Shown here: positions 25,199 through 34,320 of the stretch, in pieces | Layout: each line of letters begins with the position of its first letter | Position numbering within the stretch: the first letter of the stretch is position 1 | NCBI GenBank assembly: GCA_018660835.1 | Contig: JABJJN010000074.1 | Location: forward strand, 186,001-250,000 | Reading direction: 5' to 3' | Source: Gemmatimonadota bacterium | Lineage (GTDB): Bacteria > Latescibacterota > UBA2968 > UBA8231 | DNA: 64,000 nt | The notes under the pieces: model-generated | Database searches by the model: none | Told to the model about the DNA's origin: nothing | The model's input: only the letters and a program-made list of their open reading frames with translations | Position numbers and translations under genes: made by a program

Positions 25199-26278
25199 GT
25201 GCCCACCCCAGTCAATCCCTACGAACAGGCACCACAGATCATCGGCCGCGAGGTGGGTGACCGGCAGCGCCTGCTGCGCCACGAGGCCGAAGATTTTCTG
25301 CAGAGCCTCATCGTGGACTACGAGCCGCGTCGCGCAACACACTGGCACCGGGATTACTCTTCGACTGCGGCCTTCACAGCATCTGTTCAGGGCAATCGAC
25401 GGCGCTGGGCCGAGGCGATCGGCGTCTTTGAGACGGATGGTACCGAGCTGAATCCGCAGTTGGAACTGTGGTGCGATGCGGAGCAGTTCACCGCCTGGTG
25501 GCTGACCATCGATCTGCTGGGTGGTCTGCGTGGCCGTGGCATCCTGGCGCTGCCGAAGGGCCTTCAAGACCCAGCGCCGCTGGTGATCGCCCAACACGGC
25601 ATCGGCTCCTCCCCCGAGCGCGTCTTCGGCCTCGATGATCCCGCCGACATCTACAAGGGATACGGTCGCCGTCTTGTTGAAGAGGGTTTCGCCGTGGTCG
25701 CCCCGATGAATGTGAGTGGCGCCCCTCCCCGCGCACGTCTGGAACGTCTGTGCAAGTTACTCGGCAAAACCCTGTGGGGGATGGAGGTCTGCCGGACACA
25801 ACGATTGCTCGATTACCTGGAGACCCGGGAAGAGATCGACGTGACCCGCACGGCGATGTATGGCATCTCCCTTGGCGGCGCTTACACGATGTTCACAACC
25901 CCACTGGACGAACGGATTTCCGCCGCCATTGTCTGCGCCTGGTTCAACCATCGTCGGCACAAGATGGCGATCGACGACCCGCGCTACTCCTGCTTTCTGT
26001 CGGTGGATGAAGAGCATATCTGGATCCCGGGCTGGTTGCGCGAGTTCACCGACAGCGACCTCGCCTCTTTGATTTGCCCCCGCCCCCTTCTGGTGGAGCA
26101 AGGCAAGGCAGATGGCATCGCCTGGTGGCCACTGATGCTGCAGGAATATGAAGAGACGCGCGAGCACTACCGGAAGTTGGGTCTGGAGGATCGTATCGAG
26201 ATCGACCTCCACGAAGGCGGGCATGAGATCCGCTTGGAGAAGAGTCTCGAATTCCTGAAGAAATGGCTCCAGCCATAA
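25199..26278 (+). CDS. Alpha/beta hydrolase (dienelactone hydrolase/acetyl xylan esterase type)
   Basis: The 359-residue protein starts at GTG. Nucleophile S224 lies in AMYGISLGGA, the oxyanion region is LVIAQHGIGSSPE near 128-140, and the catalytic histidine is in DLHEGGHEIR near the C-terminus. No signal peptide is seen, so it is probably cytoplasmic. It heads a plus-strand run leading to the ABC importer, and an esterase that deacetylates or trims imported glycans would fit there; that is inference. Confidence 0.82.
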   Translation: MPTPVNPYEQAPQIIGREVGDRQRLLRHEAEDFLQSLIVDYEPRRATHWHRDYSSTAAFTASVQGNRRRWAEAIGVFETDGTELNPQLELWCDAEQFTAWWLTIDLLGGLRGRGILALPKGLQDPAPLVIAQHGIGSSPERVFGLDDPADIYKGYGRRLVEEGFAVVAPMNVSGAPPRARLERLCKLLGKTLWGMEVCRTQRLLDYLETREEIDVTRTAMYGISLGGAYTMFTTPLDERISAAIVCAWFNHRRHKMAIDDPRYSCFLSVDEEHIWIPGWLREFTDSDLASLICPRPLLVEQGKADGIAWWPLMLQEYEETREHYRKLGLEDRIEIDLHEGGHEIRLEKSLEFLKKWLQP

Positions 26279-26333
26279 CGTTGCGCTGTAGGTCAAGGTA
26301 GGCGTTGGTTACCCAGGGAAGGGGGCAGCAAAC

Positions 26334-27287
26334 ATGCACATGCGACATCTACTGGCCAGTGCTCTTGTCTTTGTCGGCGCGGGGGGCGCCGTGGCTCAGT
26401 TCGAACCGCGGATCGTTACCGAACAGACTTTGGTCGACAGCGAGGCGCTGGCACGACTGCAGCGGCCCGGTGATGTGTTCTTTGCTGACGATGCCGAGAG
26501 CGAGTCCGGGTTCGACCGGTTTCTCGAGGTCGGCGGGCGCGGCACGCGGGCGACGCTGTCGACGACGATGTCCCACAGCGGTGATGGCTCATACGAGTTG
26601 CTGGCGCCGGCGCGCGACGGCGGCGCGTCCGGCACGAATGCGACGATCTACTTCGGGCCCGCAGGCTACGATGTCGTCTACTTCCGCAGGTACATCCGTT
26701 TCGCCGAGGACTATGACCAGGGCAACCTGAACCACGTCGGCGGAGGATTGGCGGCCGTCGCTGGATCCGACCCGTGGGCCGGCATGGGCCAGGCGGGCAA
26801 GAAGCCCACCGGGGATGATCGGTTCAATGCCAGCTTCGAACCGTGGAAGGACTGGGGTCGACATCCGGCGCCCGGGTATCTGTTCTTCTATGCCTACTGG
26901 ATGGACATGACGCAGGACAGGGACGGCAACTACTGGGAGAACTTCATCCAGCCACCTGCCGAAGAGCGCCTGATCCCCGAGCGTGGACAGTGGATCTGCC
27001 TGGAGCAGATGCTGCGCGCCAACGATCCCGGTGAAGCCAATGGCGAACTGGCGGGATGGGTGGACGGCAAGCTCTACCTGCACGCCACCGGCATCCGCTG
27101 GCGCTCGAGTGACACGGTACGCATCAAGCGCGCCAACGTGCTCGTCTACATCCACCAGGCTCGCCAGGACAATCGCGTCTGGTACGATGACATCGCCCTG
27201 TCGACAGGATACATTGGTCCCCTACCTGGGGCGGCCGGTACGATCGTCGAGCCTGCCTCGTGGGGCCAGTTGAAGAGCGCACGGTAG
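26334..27287 (+). CDS. Secreted jelly-roll (lectin/lyase-like) protein ending in PASWGQLK
   Basis: The 317-residue protein has a signal peptide (HLLASALVFVGAGGAVAQ). The body looks like a concanavalin-A-type jelly roll: GSYELLAPARDG, YDVVYFRRYIRFAEDYD, GQWICLEQMLRAND, GELAGWVDGKLYLH and VWYDDIALSTGYIG are strand-rich and resemble polysaccharide-lyase/laminarinase-like proteins. AGGGGG-like Shine-Dalgarno bases precede the first ATG by eight bases. It ends with PASWGQLK, a tail shared with the protein at 36177-37154. Enzymatic activity is not proven. Confidence 0.72.
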   Translation: MHMRHLLASALVFVGAGGAVAQFEPRIVTEQTLVDSEALARLQRPGDVFFADDAESESGFDRFLEVGGRGTRATLSTTMSHSGDGSYELLAPARDGGASGTNATIYFGPAGYDVVYFRRYIRFAEDYDQGNLNHVGGGLAAVAGSDPWAGMGQAGKKPTGDDRFNASFEPWKDWGRHPAPGYLFFYAYWMDMTQDRDGNYWENFIQPPAEERLIPERGQWICLEQMLRANDPGEANGELAGWVDGKLYLHATGIRWRSSDTVRIKRANVLVYIHQARQDNRVWYDDIALSTGYIGPLPGAAGTIVEPASWGQLKSAR

Positions 27288-27470
27288 CGATCGGGCAGAT
27301 CATCTACGAACGGTGGCTTGCAGGCGCTCTCGGCCTTCATTCCCGCCCCAACTGCGCGGCTGCGTGCAGTAATTTCCACCCCTTCAACGCGGCGCAGAGC
27401 GACTCGATGGACATTGGTATCTGCGAATTTTCGTAAGGCCAATTGGATATAGACGGTTCTAGGAGACGGT
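27288..27470. other. 183-bp gap before the ABC binding-protein gene
   Basis: No gene is seen. The final 40 bases are AT-richer (AATTTTCGTAAGG, GGATATAG) and may hold a promoter for the binding-protein gene, but no pair of elements with good spacing could be fixed. The ribosome site AGGAG ends five bases before the ATG at 27471. Confidence 0.3.
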
Positions 27471-28907
27471 ATGCGCCTCTATACGGTGCTGTGGGTGGTG
27501 GTTGCGGCGGTGTTCTGCCTGACACTGGTCCTGGACGTGACGCAGCAAAAGACGGTGTACGAGGACAAGATCGTCATCGCCTTCGCCTCGATGTGGGCCC
27601 CGGGTGAACCGATGATGAAGGGCTACGAGGAGCTGTTTCGTCGCTTCGAACAGGAGCATCCGGAGTACAAGGTCGAGCCGCGCTGGGACGGTCGCTGGGT
27701 CCTGGCCGCATTGCGCCCGCGACTGCTGACCGGCACGAATATCCCCGACATTGTGAATACCGAACGCGACGCGCTCATCGTTCTCGTCGAGGCCGGGTAC
27801 GCCGCTGCGCTGGGTGGGGTCGTTGACGACGTCGCGTATCCCCACGACCGCGGCGAACCGGCCGCGCCCGACAAGCGACTGCGGGACGCCTTTCTGCCAA
27901 AAATCCTGGATCGGTGCCACTACGACGCAGGTGACGAGCACCAGGCGGGGCTCTATATCCTGCCCGCCGGGATCTGGTCGGGATTCATCTTCTTCAACCG
28001 CCTCCACTATGAGCAACTCGGCTTACAGCTCCCCACCACGTGGTCGCAATTTCTCGCCAACTGTCGGGTGATCAAGGAGCAATTAGGGGACAAGGGCATT
28101 GCGCCACTTGCAGCCGACAAGGATTCGTACTCCGAGTTCTGGCCCCAGTTCTTACTCAACCGGACACTCGGCGAGCAAGTCGTGCAACACAGTGTCGAAG
28201 GCGCTGGCCCGCGCTTCGATACCGATCCGCGCTACCGGGCCGTGTTCCAGGCGATCCGCGATATCCACCAAGACGGTTTCTTCATGTACAGTTGGCGCAG
28301 TTCAAAATGGCCCGACGCGCAGCGCGCCTGGACCCAGGGCAAGGCGACACATCTGATTTGCGGCTCGTATCTGATCCGCGAGACCCTCGAGTACCAGCCC
28401 GATCCGGCGGTCTTTCGGCTCGGGGCGTTCCCGGTGCCGATGTTGGACGCGATCGAATGGGGCGACATGGAGCCCGTGCCGCTTGGCGATCCGACGGGGG
28501 TGACCGCCACGATCGCCGGCCATGCGTTGATGCAAGATGCGCCCAACCGCGCCGCCGCGATTGAGTTGCTGGCGTTCTTGGCCCGCAAGGAAAGCGCCGC
28601 GGTCCTGAGTGCGGTCGGCAAGGAGATTCCACCCATTGCGGGTGCGCCCTTCCCCGCGGAACTCGTCGAGATACAGGACATGTTTCAGACGGCGCAGACC
28701 GTCTATAAGACCGGGTTTCACGTCTATGCGCCCCTGTGGAATAAATACCAGTGGAAAGACCTCTACCGAGCCTTCTTCATGGGGGAAAAACCGGAACACG
28801 AAGGCTACTTAACGGTGGACACATTCCTCGGGGAACTGCAGCAGCGCACCGACGCCTACCACCAGGCAGGCGGCGAGTCGACCGGTGACCGGAGGGTGGC
28901 CCCGTGA
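27471..28907 (+). CDS. ABC transporter extracellular solute-binding protein (family 1)
   Basis: The 478-residue protein starts with one hydrophobic helix acting as signal or anchor, without a clear lipobox. The mature part follows the sugar-binding family 1 pattern: YEELFRRFEQEHPEYKVE, TGTNIPDIVN, PAGIWSGFIFFNRLHYEQLG, PTTWSQFLANC and a late ALLAFLARKESAA-like lobe. AGGAG precedes the ATG by five bases. The stop overlaps the first permease start (GTGA). It would deliver a sugar or oligosaccharide to the permeases that follow. Confidence 0.9.
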   Translation: MRLYTVLWVVVAAVFCLTLVLDVTQQKTVYEDKIVIAFASMWAPGEPMMKGYEELFRRFEQEHPEYKVEPRWDGRWVLAALRPRLLTGTNIPDIVNTERDALIVLVEAGYAAALGGVVDDVAYPHDRGEPAAPDKRLRDAFLPKILDRCHYDAGDEHQAGLYILPAGIWSGFIFFNRLHYEQLGLQLPTTWSQFLANCRVIKEQLGDKGIAPLAADKDSYSEFWPQFLLNRTLGEQVVQHSVEGAGPRFDTDPRYRAVFQAIRDIHQDGFFMYSWRSSKWPDAQRAWTQGKATHLICGSYLIRETLEYQPDPAVFRLGAFPVPMLDAIEWGDMEPVPLGDPTGVTATIAGHALMQDAPNRAAAIELLAFLARKESAAVLSAVGKEIPPIAGAPFPAELVEIQDMFQTAQTVYKTGFHVYAPLWNKYQWKDLYRAFFMGEKPEHEGYLTVDTFLGELQQRTDAYHQAGGESTGDRRVAP

Positions 28908-29812
28908 AATCCCAAGGCAAGGTCAATCTCTTCGGCGGTCAGTGGATGGTGGCCTTCATGGTCGGCCCCGGCCTGTTGGTGTTTTCAGTGTTCGTGCTTT
29001 GGCCGACGCTGGACGCGCTGGTCGTGTCGATGCAGTCCTGGACGGGGTTCTCGCCGGAGTCGCAATTTGTCGGTCTGCAGAACTACGCCAGCCTCATCGA
29101 AGACAGGCGGTTCTGGCAGAGCCTGGCCAATACGCTCTACTACGTAGTGCTCGGCGGCGTCGGGCACTTCGCTTTCGCATTTCTGTTTGCCAGTGCCCTG
29201 AACAGCCCGCGTTTGGCCGGGAAGAAATTCTACCAGACCTTGATCTTCTTTCCGGCGTTTATCTCCGTCGTTGGTGTGGCCATCCTGTGGTCGCGGCTGT
29301 ATTCTACGACGGACGGCCTGATTAACCAGTTGCTCGCCGGATTCGGGGTCGAGCCGGGCATCGAGTGGCTCAGCGATCGCAATGCGATGAACTCCATCAT
29401 CCTCTCGTCCATATGGGCCGGCGTCGGCGGGCAGATGATCTTGATCCTCGCCGGCATGCGGCGCATTCCGGCGACCTATTACGAGGCCGCGCGCATCGAC
29501 GGAGCCAACGAGATCCATCTATTTCGGCACGTGACGCTGCCGATGCTCAAGGACGTTATTTATGTGGCTCTGTCACTCTGGCTGATCGGCTCGATGCAGG
29601 TCTTCGGACTGGTGCAGGCGCTGGACGGCCCGGATGTGACGATAGAGCTCGAAACGGTCAGCACCTACCAGTACGCCATTGCCTTCAACGCGCAGGACAA
29701 TCTCTACATGATGGGCCGCGGCACGGCCATGGCGATTATCCTGGTAATCATCATCGTTCTGCTCGTGGGCGTGGCGCGCATGGCCTTTGGTCGGCGCGAG
29801 TTGGAGTACTGA
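28904..29812 (+). CDS. Sugar-type ABC transporter permease (MalF-like)
   Basis: The 302-residue protein starts with GTG inside the binding-protein stop. It has about six membrane helices and the EAA loop EAARIDGANEIHLFRHVTLPML that contacts the ATPase, which is diagnostic of carbohydrate uptake permease type 1. The following permease begins one base after its stop. No ATPase gene lies in the window, so a shared MsmX/MalK-type ATPase elsewhere is likely. Confidence 0.92.
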   Translation: MKSQGKVNLFGGQWMVAFMVGPGLLVFSVFVLWPTLDALVVSMQSWTGFSPESQFVGLQNYASLIEDRRFWQSLANTLYYVVLGGVGHFAFAFLFASALNSPRLAGKKFYQTLIFFPAFISVVGVAILWSRLYSTTDGLINQLLAGFGVEPGIEWLSDRNAMNSIILSSIWAGVGGQMILILAGMRRIPATYYEAARIDGANEIHLFRHVTLPMLKDVIYVALSLWLIGSMQVFGLVQALDGPDVTIELETVSTYQYAIAFNAQDNLYMMGRGTAMAIILVIIIVLLVGVARMAFGRRELEY

Positions 29813-29813
29813 T

Positions 29814-31001
29814 ATGACGGGTCTATTGCAGAGTCTGATGGTCGACGCGCCAACGGCAGACCCGCGCGATGCGGTCAGCGCCGTGTATTTGTTATTGTGG
29901 GCGTATATCATCGGCAGCCTCGGACTGCTGTTTGCAGTGCAGCGCCTGCGGATCTATCCGCTATACCTGGTGAAGACCGCCTGGATCACGCTGACGATTC
30001 TCGCCTTCGCCTGGGTGGTGATGATGTCGCTAACCACCAACCAGGAATTTGCCAACCGCCCCGCCGGAGTCTTCGGGGTGATCGGCCGTTTTCCCGTCGC
30101 CTTTGGCCAAACGGGTGTCTGGACGCAGATCTGGTGGATACCGCTCATCGCCTGGGTTCCGCTGTGGGCCGCCGGGGGGATGGCCGAACCGGGCACACCG
30201 CGCCGCCGTCGTCTGCGCGGGGCGCTGGCGATCGTCTCCGCCATCATCGTCCTGCCCATGACCAAGCTGGTTCTTGGCTACGAGCACTGGTCCGCCTACG
30301 ACAATATGGTTGACAACTATCGGGTCGCGTGGTCAGTCGCCCGCATGGGCCAATACTTTTTCAACAGCCTGTTGATTTCCCTGTGCGCCGTCGGCTTGGT
30401 CATGGCCCTCGGTTCGATGATGGCCTACGGTCTGACCCGGCTCAGATTCCGCGGACGCGGTTGGATTATGGGCATCCTGATCGCATCGATGGGGATCCCC
30501 GGCTTTCTGTTGGTCGTTCCGCTCTTCGTGATGATGAAGGACTGGTCGCTGGGGAGTTTCAACTTTATGGACTCGCGCACGGGGCTGGCGGTGCTCTACG
30601 GCGCACTGGCGATTCCGTTTACAACCTTTCTGCTGTCGGCCTTCTACCGTAGCCTGCCGGGTGAGCTGGCCGAATCGGCGGCGATCGACGGCGCGACGCC
30701 CTGGCAGATCTTCGCCGACATCTACTTCCCGCTCTCCCTGCCCGGCATGGCCACTGCGGCGATTTTCAATTTCCTCAGCGTGTGGAACGAATACAACTTC
30801 GCGCTGATTTTTCTGACGAACCCAGAGTTTAAGACCTTACCAGTGGGCCTCTACAATCTGAAGGTATCGCAGGAATACGCCGTCAACTGGCCGGCGATGT
30901 TCGCCGGCATTGTTATCCTCTGTCTGCCGACCTTCCTGATCTTCGTCGCATTGCAGGAGAAGATCGTCGCCGGTCTGACCGTGGGCGCCGTCAAGGAATA
31001 A
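29814..31001 (+). CDS. Sugar-type ABC transporter permease (MalG-like) with N-terminal extension
   Basis: The ATG at 29814, directly after the previous stop, is preferred over an earlier in-frame ATG inside the upstream gene. The protein has 395 residues, about 100 more than usual for the family; the extra part contains two predicted N-terminal helices (AVYLLLWAYIIGSLGLLFAV) and a WIPLIAWVPLWAAGG helix before the conserved core. The EAA loop is ESAAIDGATPWQIFADIYFP. It forms the channel with the MalF-like partner. Confidence 0.9.
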   Translation: MTGLLQSLMVDAPTADPRDAVSAVYLLLWAYIIGSLGLLFAVQRLRIYPLYLVKTAWITLTILAFAWVVMMSLTTNQEFANRPAGVFGVIGRFPVAFGQTGVWTQIWWIPLIAWVPLWAAGGMAEPGTPRRRRLRGALAIVSAIIVLPMTKLVLGYEHWSAYDNMVDNYRVAWSVARMGQYFFNSLLISLCAVGLVMALGSMMAYGLTRLRFRGRGWIMGILIASMGIPGFLLVVPLFVMMKDWSLGSFNFMDSRTGLAVLYGALAIPFTTFLLSAFYRSLPGELAESAAIDGATPWQIFADIYFPLSLPGMATAAIFNFLSVWNEYNFALIFLTNPEFKTLPVGLYNLKVSQEYAVNWPAMFAGIVILCLPTFLIFVALQEKIVAGLTVGAVKE

Positions 31002-31037
31002 CTGCACAGAGTCCGGCCTGTGGATATGTCAGGCATG

Positions 31038-31044
31038 AAGGAGG
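31038..31044 (+). promoter_or_regulatory. Ribosome binding site deciding the start of the giant secreted protein
   Basis: AAGGAGG directly abuts an ATG at 31045, too close for initiation, but lies nine bases before the in-frame ATG at 31054. The later ATG is therefore the likely start and begins a cleaner signal peptide. Confidence 0.75.
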
Positions 31045-31053
31045 ATGTGTTGT

Positions 31054-34000
31054 ATGCAGCTGCTAATGTGGGGCGTGACCCTCGCCGTGGTATCTCTGAC
31101 GAGTTTCTGTCAAGCTCAAGACACCGATGCCTATCGCCTTGACGGCAAGTCGATCCGGGTGGACCGCGCCTCGCTGTGGGCGAATTGGATCTATCAGAAC
31201 GATCTGGTCGCCGAACTGAGCGTGCCGGTGAAGGTCGTGGATATCCTGCACGTCGATACCGACGGACTAAGACCCGTTTTCTTTCGTAAACACATCAATG
31301 TCGCCCCAGACGCTGAGACCTTCGCCTATCCCGACTATGTGCGCGCCGGTGGCAGTCTGATTCCCGGCGGTGCCACCGCCAAATCCAACGATTCCTTGTC
31401 GAGAAATGTCCTCGACGGCGATTTGACCACATTCTGGGAGCCCGACACGCCACCGAGTTTTGCCAGCCGACTGACAAACCCCGGAGACTTCAATCTCGAC
31501 GGCTTGCGAGAGTGGGAGATTGAACTGGACATGGGCCGCTTGGTCTACGCAGATAGCGTGACGCTCGTATTCCCTTCTAGTCAGTTCAGTGGTGAATTCC
31601 TCGGCCAGCCGGTCAAATCCTTTGCGCTCTTCGCCTCCATGGGGGAACGCTTTCCCTTTCCCGTGGGCAACAATCTGAGATATGACTTGATCGAGCAGAC
31701 GACGACGGGATCCGGGCTGGTTCCCGTAGCCGGCACCGACGGCCGCTATGTGCAGATGACCTTCGAGCTTTTTCCACTTGATACGGCGGACTGGGACCTC
31801 GACGGTGTGGCCGATATCACCGGGGGATTCATCCAATACATCCGCGTCAACGTCACCGATTCGGATCTGTGGCGTGATTCTTTTCTGGGCGCCGGTGAAG
31901 AAGCGCGGCTGGCCTACGAAGCGTTGCCCGCCGTACAGCGCGGCGCCATTGCCTACCAGCGCCGGACAGCGGGCGGTCTCTTCGTCGAGCTCCAGGACGG
32001 CGATCAATCCGCACCTGAGAGGTACCACAGCCTGCCGGAGGAAAAGCGCGGACCCATTTCGTATTACACCAAAGAAGTCCCCCGCATCGCCGAGGTTCAG
32101 GTTTGGGCCACGGGCGACAACTATGCACTACAACCGGAAAAACGGGCGGGAGCCTCGGTCGTGCAGGGAGACTGGGGCTCACCCGGGCTGGCCACCGACG
32201 GCCTTTACGACACGGAGTATCAGGCCAGAGTGTGGTCGCCTTTGTATGCCAGGAATACAGCCTGGTACGATTTAGGCGCCGTGTTTTGGGTCGACAATGT
32301 CTCGGTCGTCAGCAGACGCAAACCTGCGACTGCACAAGGGGGGGACGGTGCGTTCCTGGGTCCGCATATTCTGGTTTCCGACGGCACGCAGCTCAAACCC
32401 TTGCGCATGAACGACCGCAGGGACTTCGCCCAGCTTGAAGACGGGCTCAAGTGGGACAACATCATCAGCGAGGAACACGTCGACAATAGCACACCGAGGG
32501 TACGCGTTTTTCGCGAGACCTTTCCCCGCCGAAAAATCCGTTTCCTGCAAGTGCGCAATACCGACATCACCGGGGAGCTGGTAGATCTCAACGCCCAGTT
32601 GGCGACCGTGGGAGCGATTCAGCTCTATGGAGAGGGGTATCCAACGAGTGTGTGGGCCTATTCGCCACCGATTGCTCTAACCGATAACCGTGGCGAGTTC
32701 ATCCGCAGGGCTCTGCCGCGCATCGCCTGGGATGGGGATGCGGTGATCCGCGAGCACGATCCGATATCCGGTGAGGATATCGAACGGATCGAGCCACTGT
32801 CTCTGCACCCAGACGTCCGCTTGCAACTACAGACCCGCACCTCCGATCAGACCGATACCAACTTCACCTACTACCAGGTGGTGGTTGGCAGCGACACGCC
32901 CGTAGAGGTGACCAAGGAAATCTACGATGCCATCGAGTTGGAGTGGACAGCGTGGAACATCTGGCAGACTCTAGCCGCCAGTCAGAAGCACGAATCGCGC
33001 ACCGACGACGATGGCGATGGGCATGTGGACGAAGATCCCATCGACCTGATCGACAACGACGGTGATGGCCTGATCGACGAAGATGGCAAGAAACTGCGCC
33101 GCGCACCGCGCCTTGGCTTTGACAGAAGCGCCGAACTGGCCTTTGTCGGCTGGAGCGAGTGGAGTGAGAGCTACTTGCCCACCAATGGTATCAACGAGGC
33201 GACGATTACTTCACCCAATCCGCGCAAGTTTCTCCAAGTGCGCGTCAACCTCTTGTCGGAAGATCCCTTCAAGACAGCGCGGATCAGTAATCTGCGCATT
33301 GACCTGGCGCCACCGTTGGCGTTGGAATTGGCCGGCGAGTTAGCGCTGCTGAGCGATGAAGGAGCGACCCGCAGCCTCATCGACCTGGGCGTTCTGGCGG
33401 CGGATTACGCCCCGCCTCGCGACATCAATCCGCTCGAGGCACAACAATTCTCCTATTTCATTCGCGCCGCAGCACCCGACGCGACCCAGATCGGCGGCTT
33501 CAACGAAGTCTTGATCGTCACACCACGGCCCGCACGCCTGACAGGGATTCGCCTGGGACAGGTTGCCGTTGAGACGGTCTCGCTTGCAGGCCAGGACCAG
33601 GTGCGAACGTCAGCCGTCACGACGCGTTTCGACCACGCCTTTGTGGCCGATGGCGATGGCATCCTGCGCTCCGAGGACGGATCGGAGCAAGGACAGATGG
33701 AGCTAGTACAGATGGCGACCGCTGCAGATTCGATCTGGGTGCGCTTCCCCTTTTCGCTCAATGCTGACCTGCCAGACGAACTTCATGCCCTGATCGAGGT
33801 CCAGTTCGAGTCACAGAGCTTTCGCGAGGGCCTGCAGTTTACCTCGTCTGTTCGTGCATCCGATTCTGACGAGGGTGTTTTCCAACGAGTCGATACCGAC
33901 GGCATGGATGCCACGGAATTGGTGGATTCTTCGACGGCGCGAGTCAGCCTGCTGGCGTCGGGGAGAGCATTGATCCAGGACGTTGTGATGGCATCGGTCT

Positions 34001-34290
34001 TCACGCCCAACGGCGACGGGATCAATGATGAGCTCACAGTGAGCTTCGCCTTGCTGAAGGTGTCTCTGGAGCGGCCGCTGGGGGTCGCGTTCTACGATCT
34101 AAGTGGACGCCTGGTTGGCCGGGGGCTCGAAGAGAAGACGACCGGGAAAGCGGGAGAACAGATCTTCACCTGGGACGGGCGGGATCTGGATGGCCAGGTC
34201 GTGGCCCCCGGGATCTATCTCTGCCGAATCGAGGTCGAGGCAGATGACGGAGACAGTCGCCTCATGCGCCTCGTCCACATCGCCTACTGA
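31054..34290 (+). CDS. Very large secreted discoidin-like protein with Ca-binding loops and FlgD/CHU-C tail
   Basis: The protein has 1078 residues from the preferred ATG. It has a signal peptide (LTLAVVSLTSFCQAQ-type), then two segments typical of F5/8 C (discoidin) carbohydrate-binding domains, around NVLDGDLTTFWEPDTP and LATDGLYDTEYQARVWSPL. Near residue 650-680 are tandem Ca-binding loops (DDDGDGHVDED, DNDGDGLIDED). The last ~95 residues start with FTPNGDGINDEL and end with APGIYLCRIEVEA, an Ig-like tail used for outer-membrane export or anchoring in FCB-type bacteria. It follows the ABC permeases, so it may capture glycans for the importer. Confidence 0.8.
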   Translation: MQLLMWGVTLAVVSLTSFCQAQDTDAYRLDGKSIRVDRASLWANWIYQNDLVAELSVPVKVVDILHVDTDGLRPVFFRKHINVAPDAETFAYPDYVRAGGSLIPGGATAKSNDSLSRNVLDGDLTTFWEPDTPPSFASRLTNPGDFNLDGLREWEIELDMGRLVYADSVTLVFPSSQFSGEFLGQPVKSFALFASMGERFPFPVGNNLRYDLIEQTTTGSGLVPVAGTDGRYVQMTFELFPLDTADWDLDGVADITGGFIQYIRVNVTDSDLWRDSFLGAGEEARLAYEALPAVQRGAIAYQRRTAGGLFVELQDGDQSAPERYHSLPEEKRGPISYYTKEVPRIAEVQVWATGDNYALQPEKRAGASVVQGDWGSPGLATDGLYDTEYQARVWSPLYARNTAWYDLGAVFWVDNVSVVSRRKPATAQGGDGAFLGPHILVSDGTQLKPLRMNDRRDFAQLEDGLKWDNIISEEHVDNSTPRVRVFRETFPRRKIRFLQVRNTDITGELVDLNAQLATVGAIQLYGEGYPTSVWAYSPPIALTDNRGEFIRRALPRIAWDGDAVIREHDPISGEDIERIEPLSLHPDVRLQLQTRTSDQTDTNFTYYQVVVGSDTPVEVTKEIYDAIELEWTAWNIWQTLAASQKHESRTDDDGDGHVDEDPIDLIDNDGDGLIDEDGKKLRRAPRLGFDRSAELAFVGWSEWSESYLPTNGINEATITSPNPRKFLQVRVNLLSEDPFKTARISNLRIDLAPPLALELAGELALLSDEGATRSLIDLGVLAADYAPPRDINPLEAQQFSYFIRAAAPDATQIGGFNEVLIVTPRPARLTGIRLGQVAVETVSLAGQDQVRTSAVTTRFDHAFVADGDGILRSEDGSEQGQMELVQMATAADSIWVRFPFSLNADLPDELHALIEVQFESQSFREGLQFTSSVRASDSDEGVFQRVDTDGMDATELVDSSTARVSLLASGRALIQDVVMASVFTPNGDGINDELTVSFALLKVSLERPLGVAFYDLSGRLVGRGLEEKTTGKAGEQIFTWDGRDLDGQVVAPGIYLCRIEVEADDGDSRLMRLVHIAY

Positions 34291-34320
34291 ATTGATTGTG
34301 TCTCACGAAGGAGCAGACAG

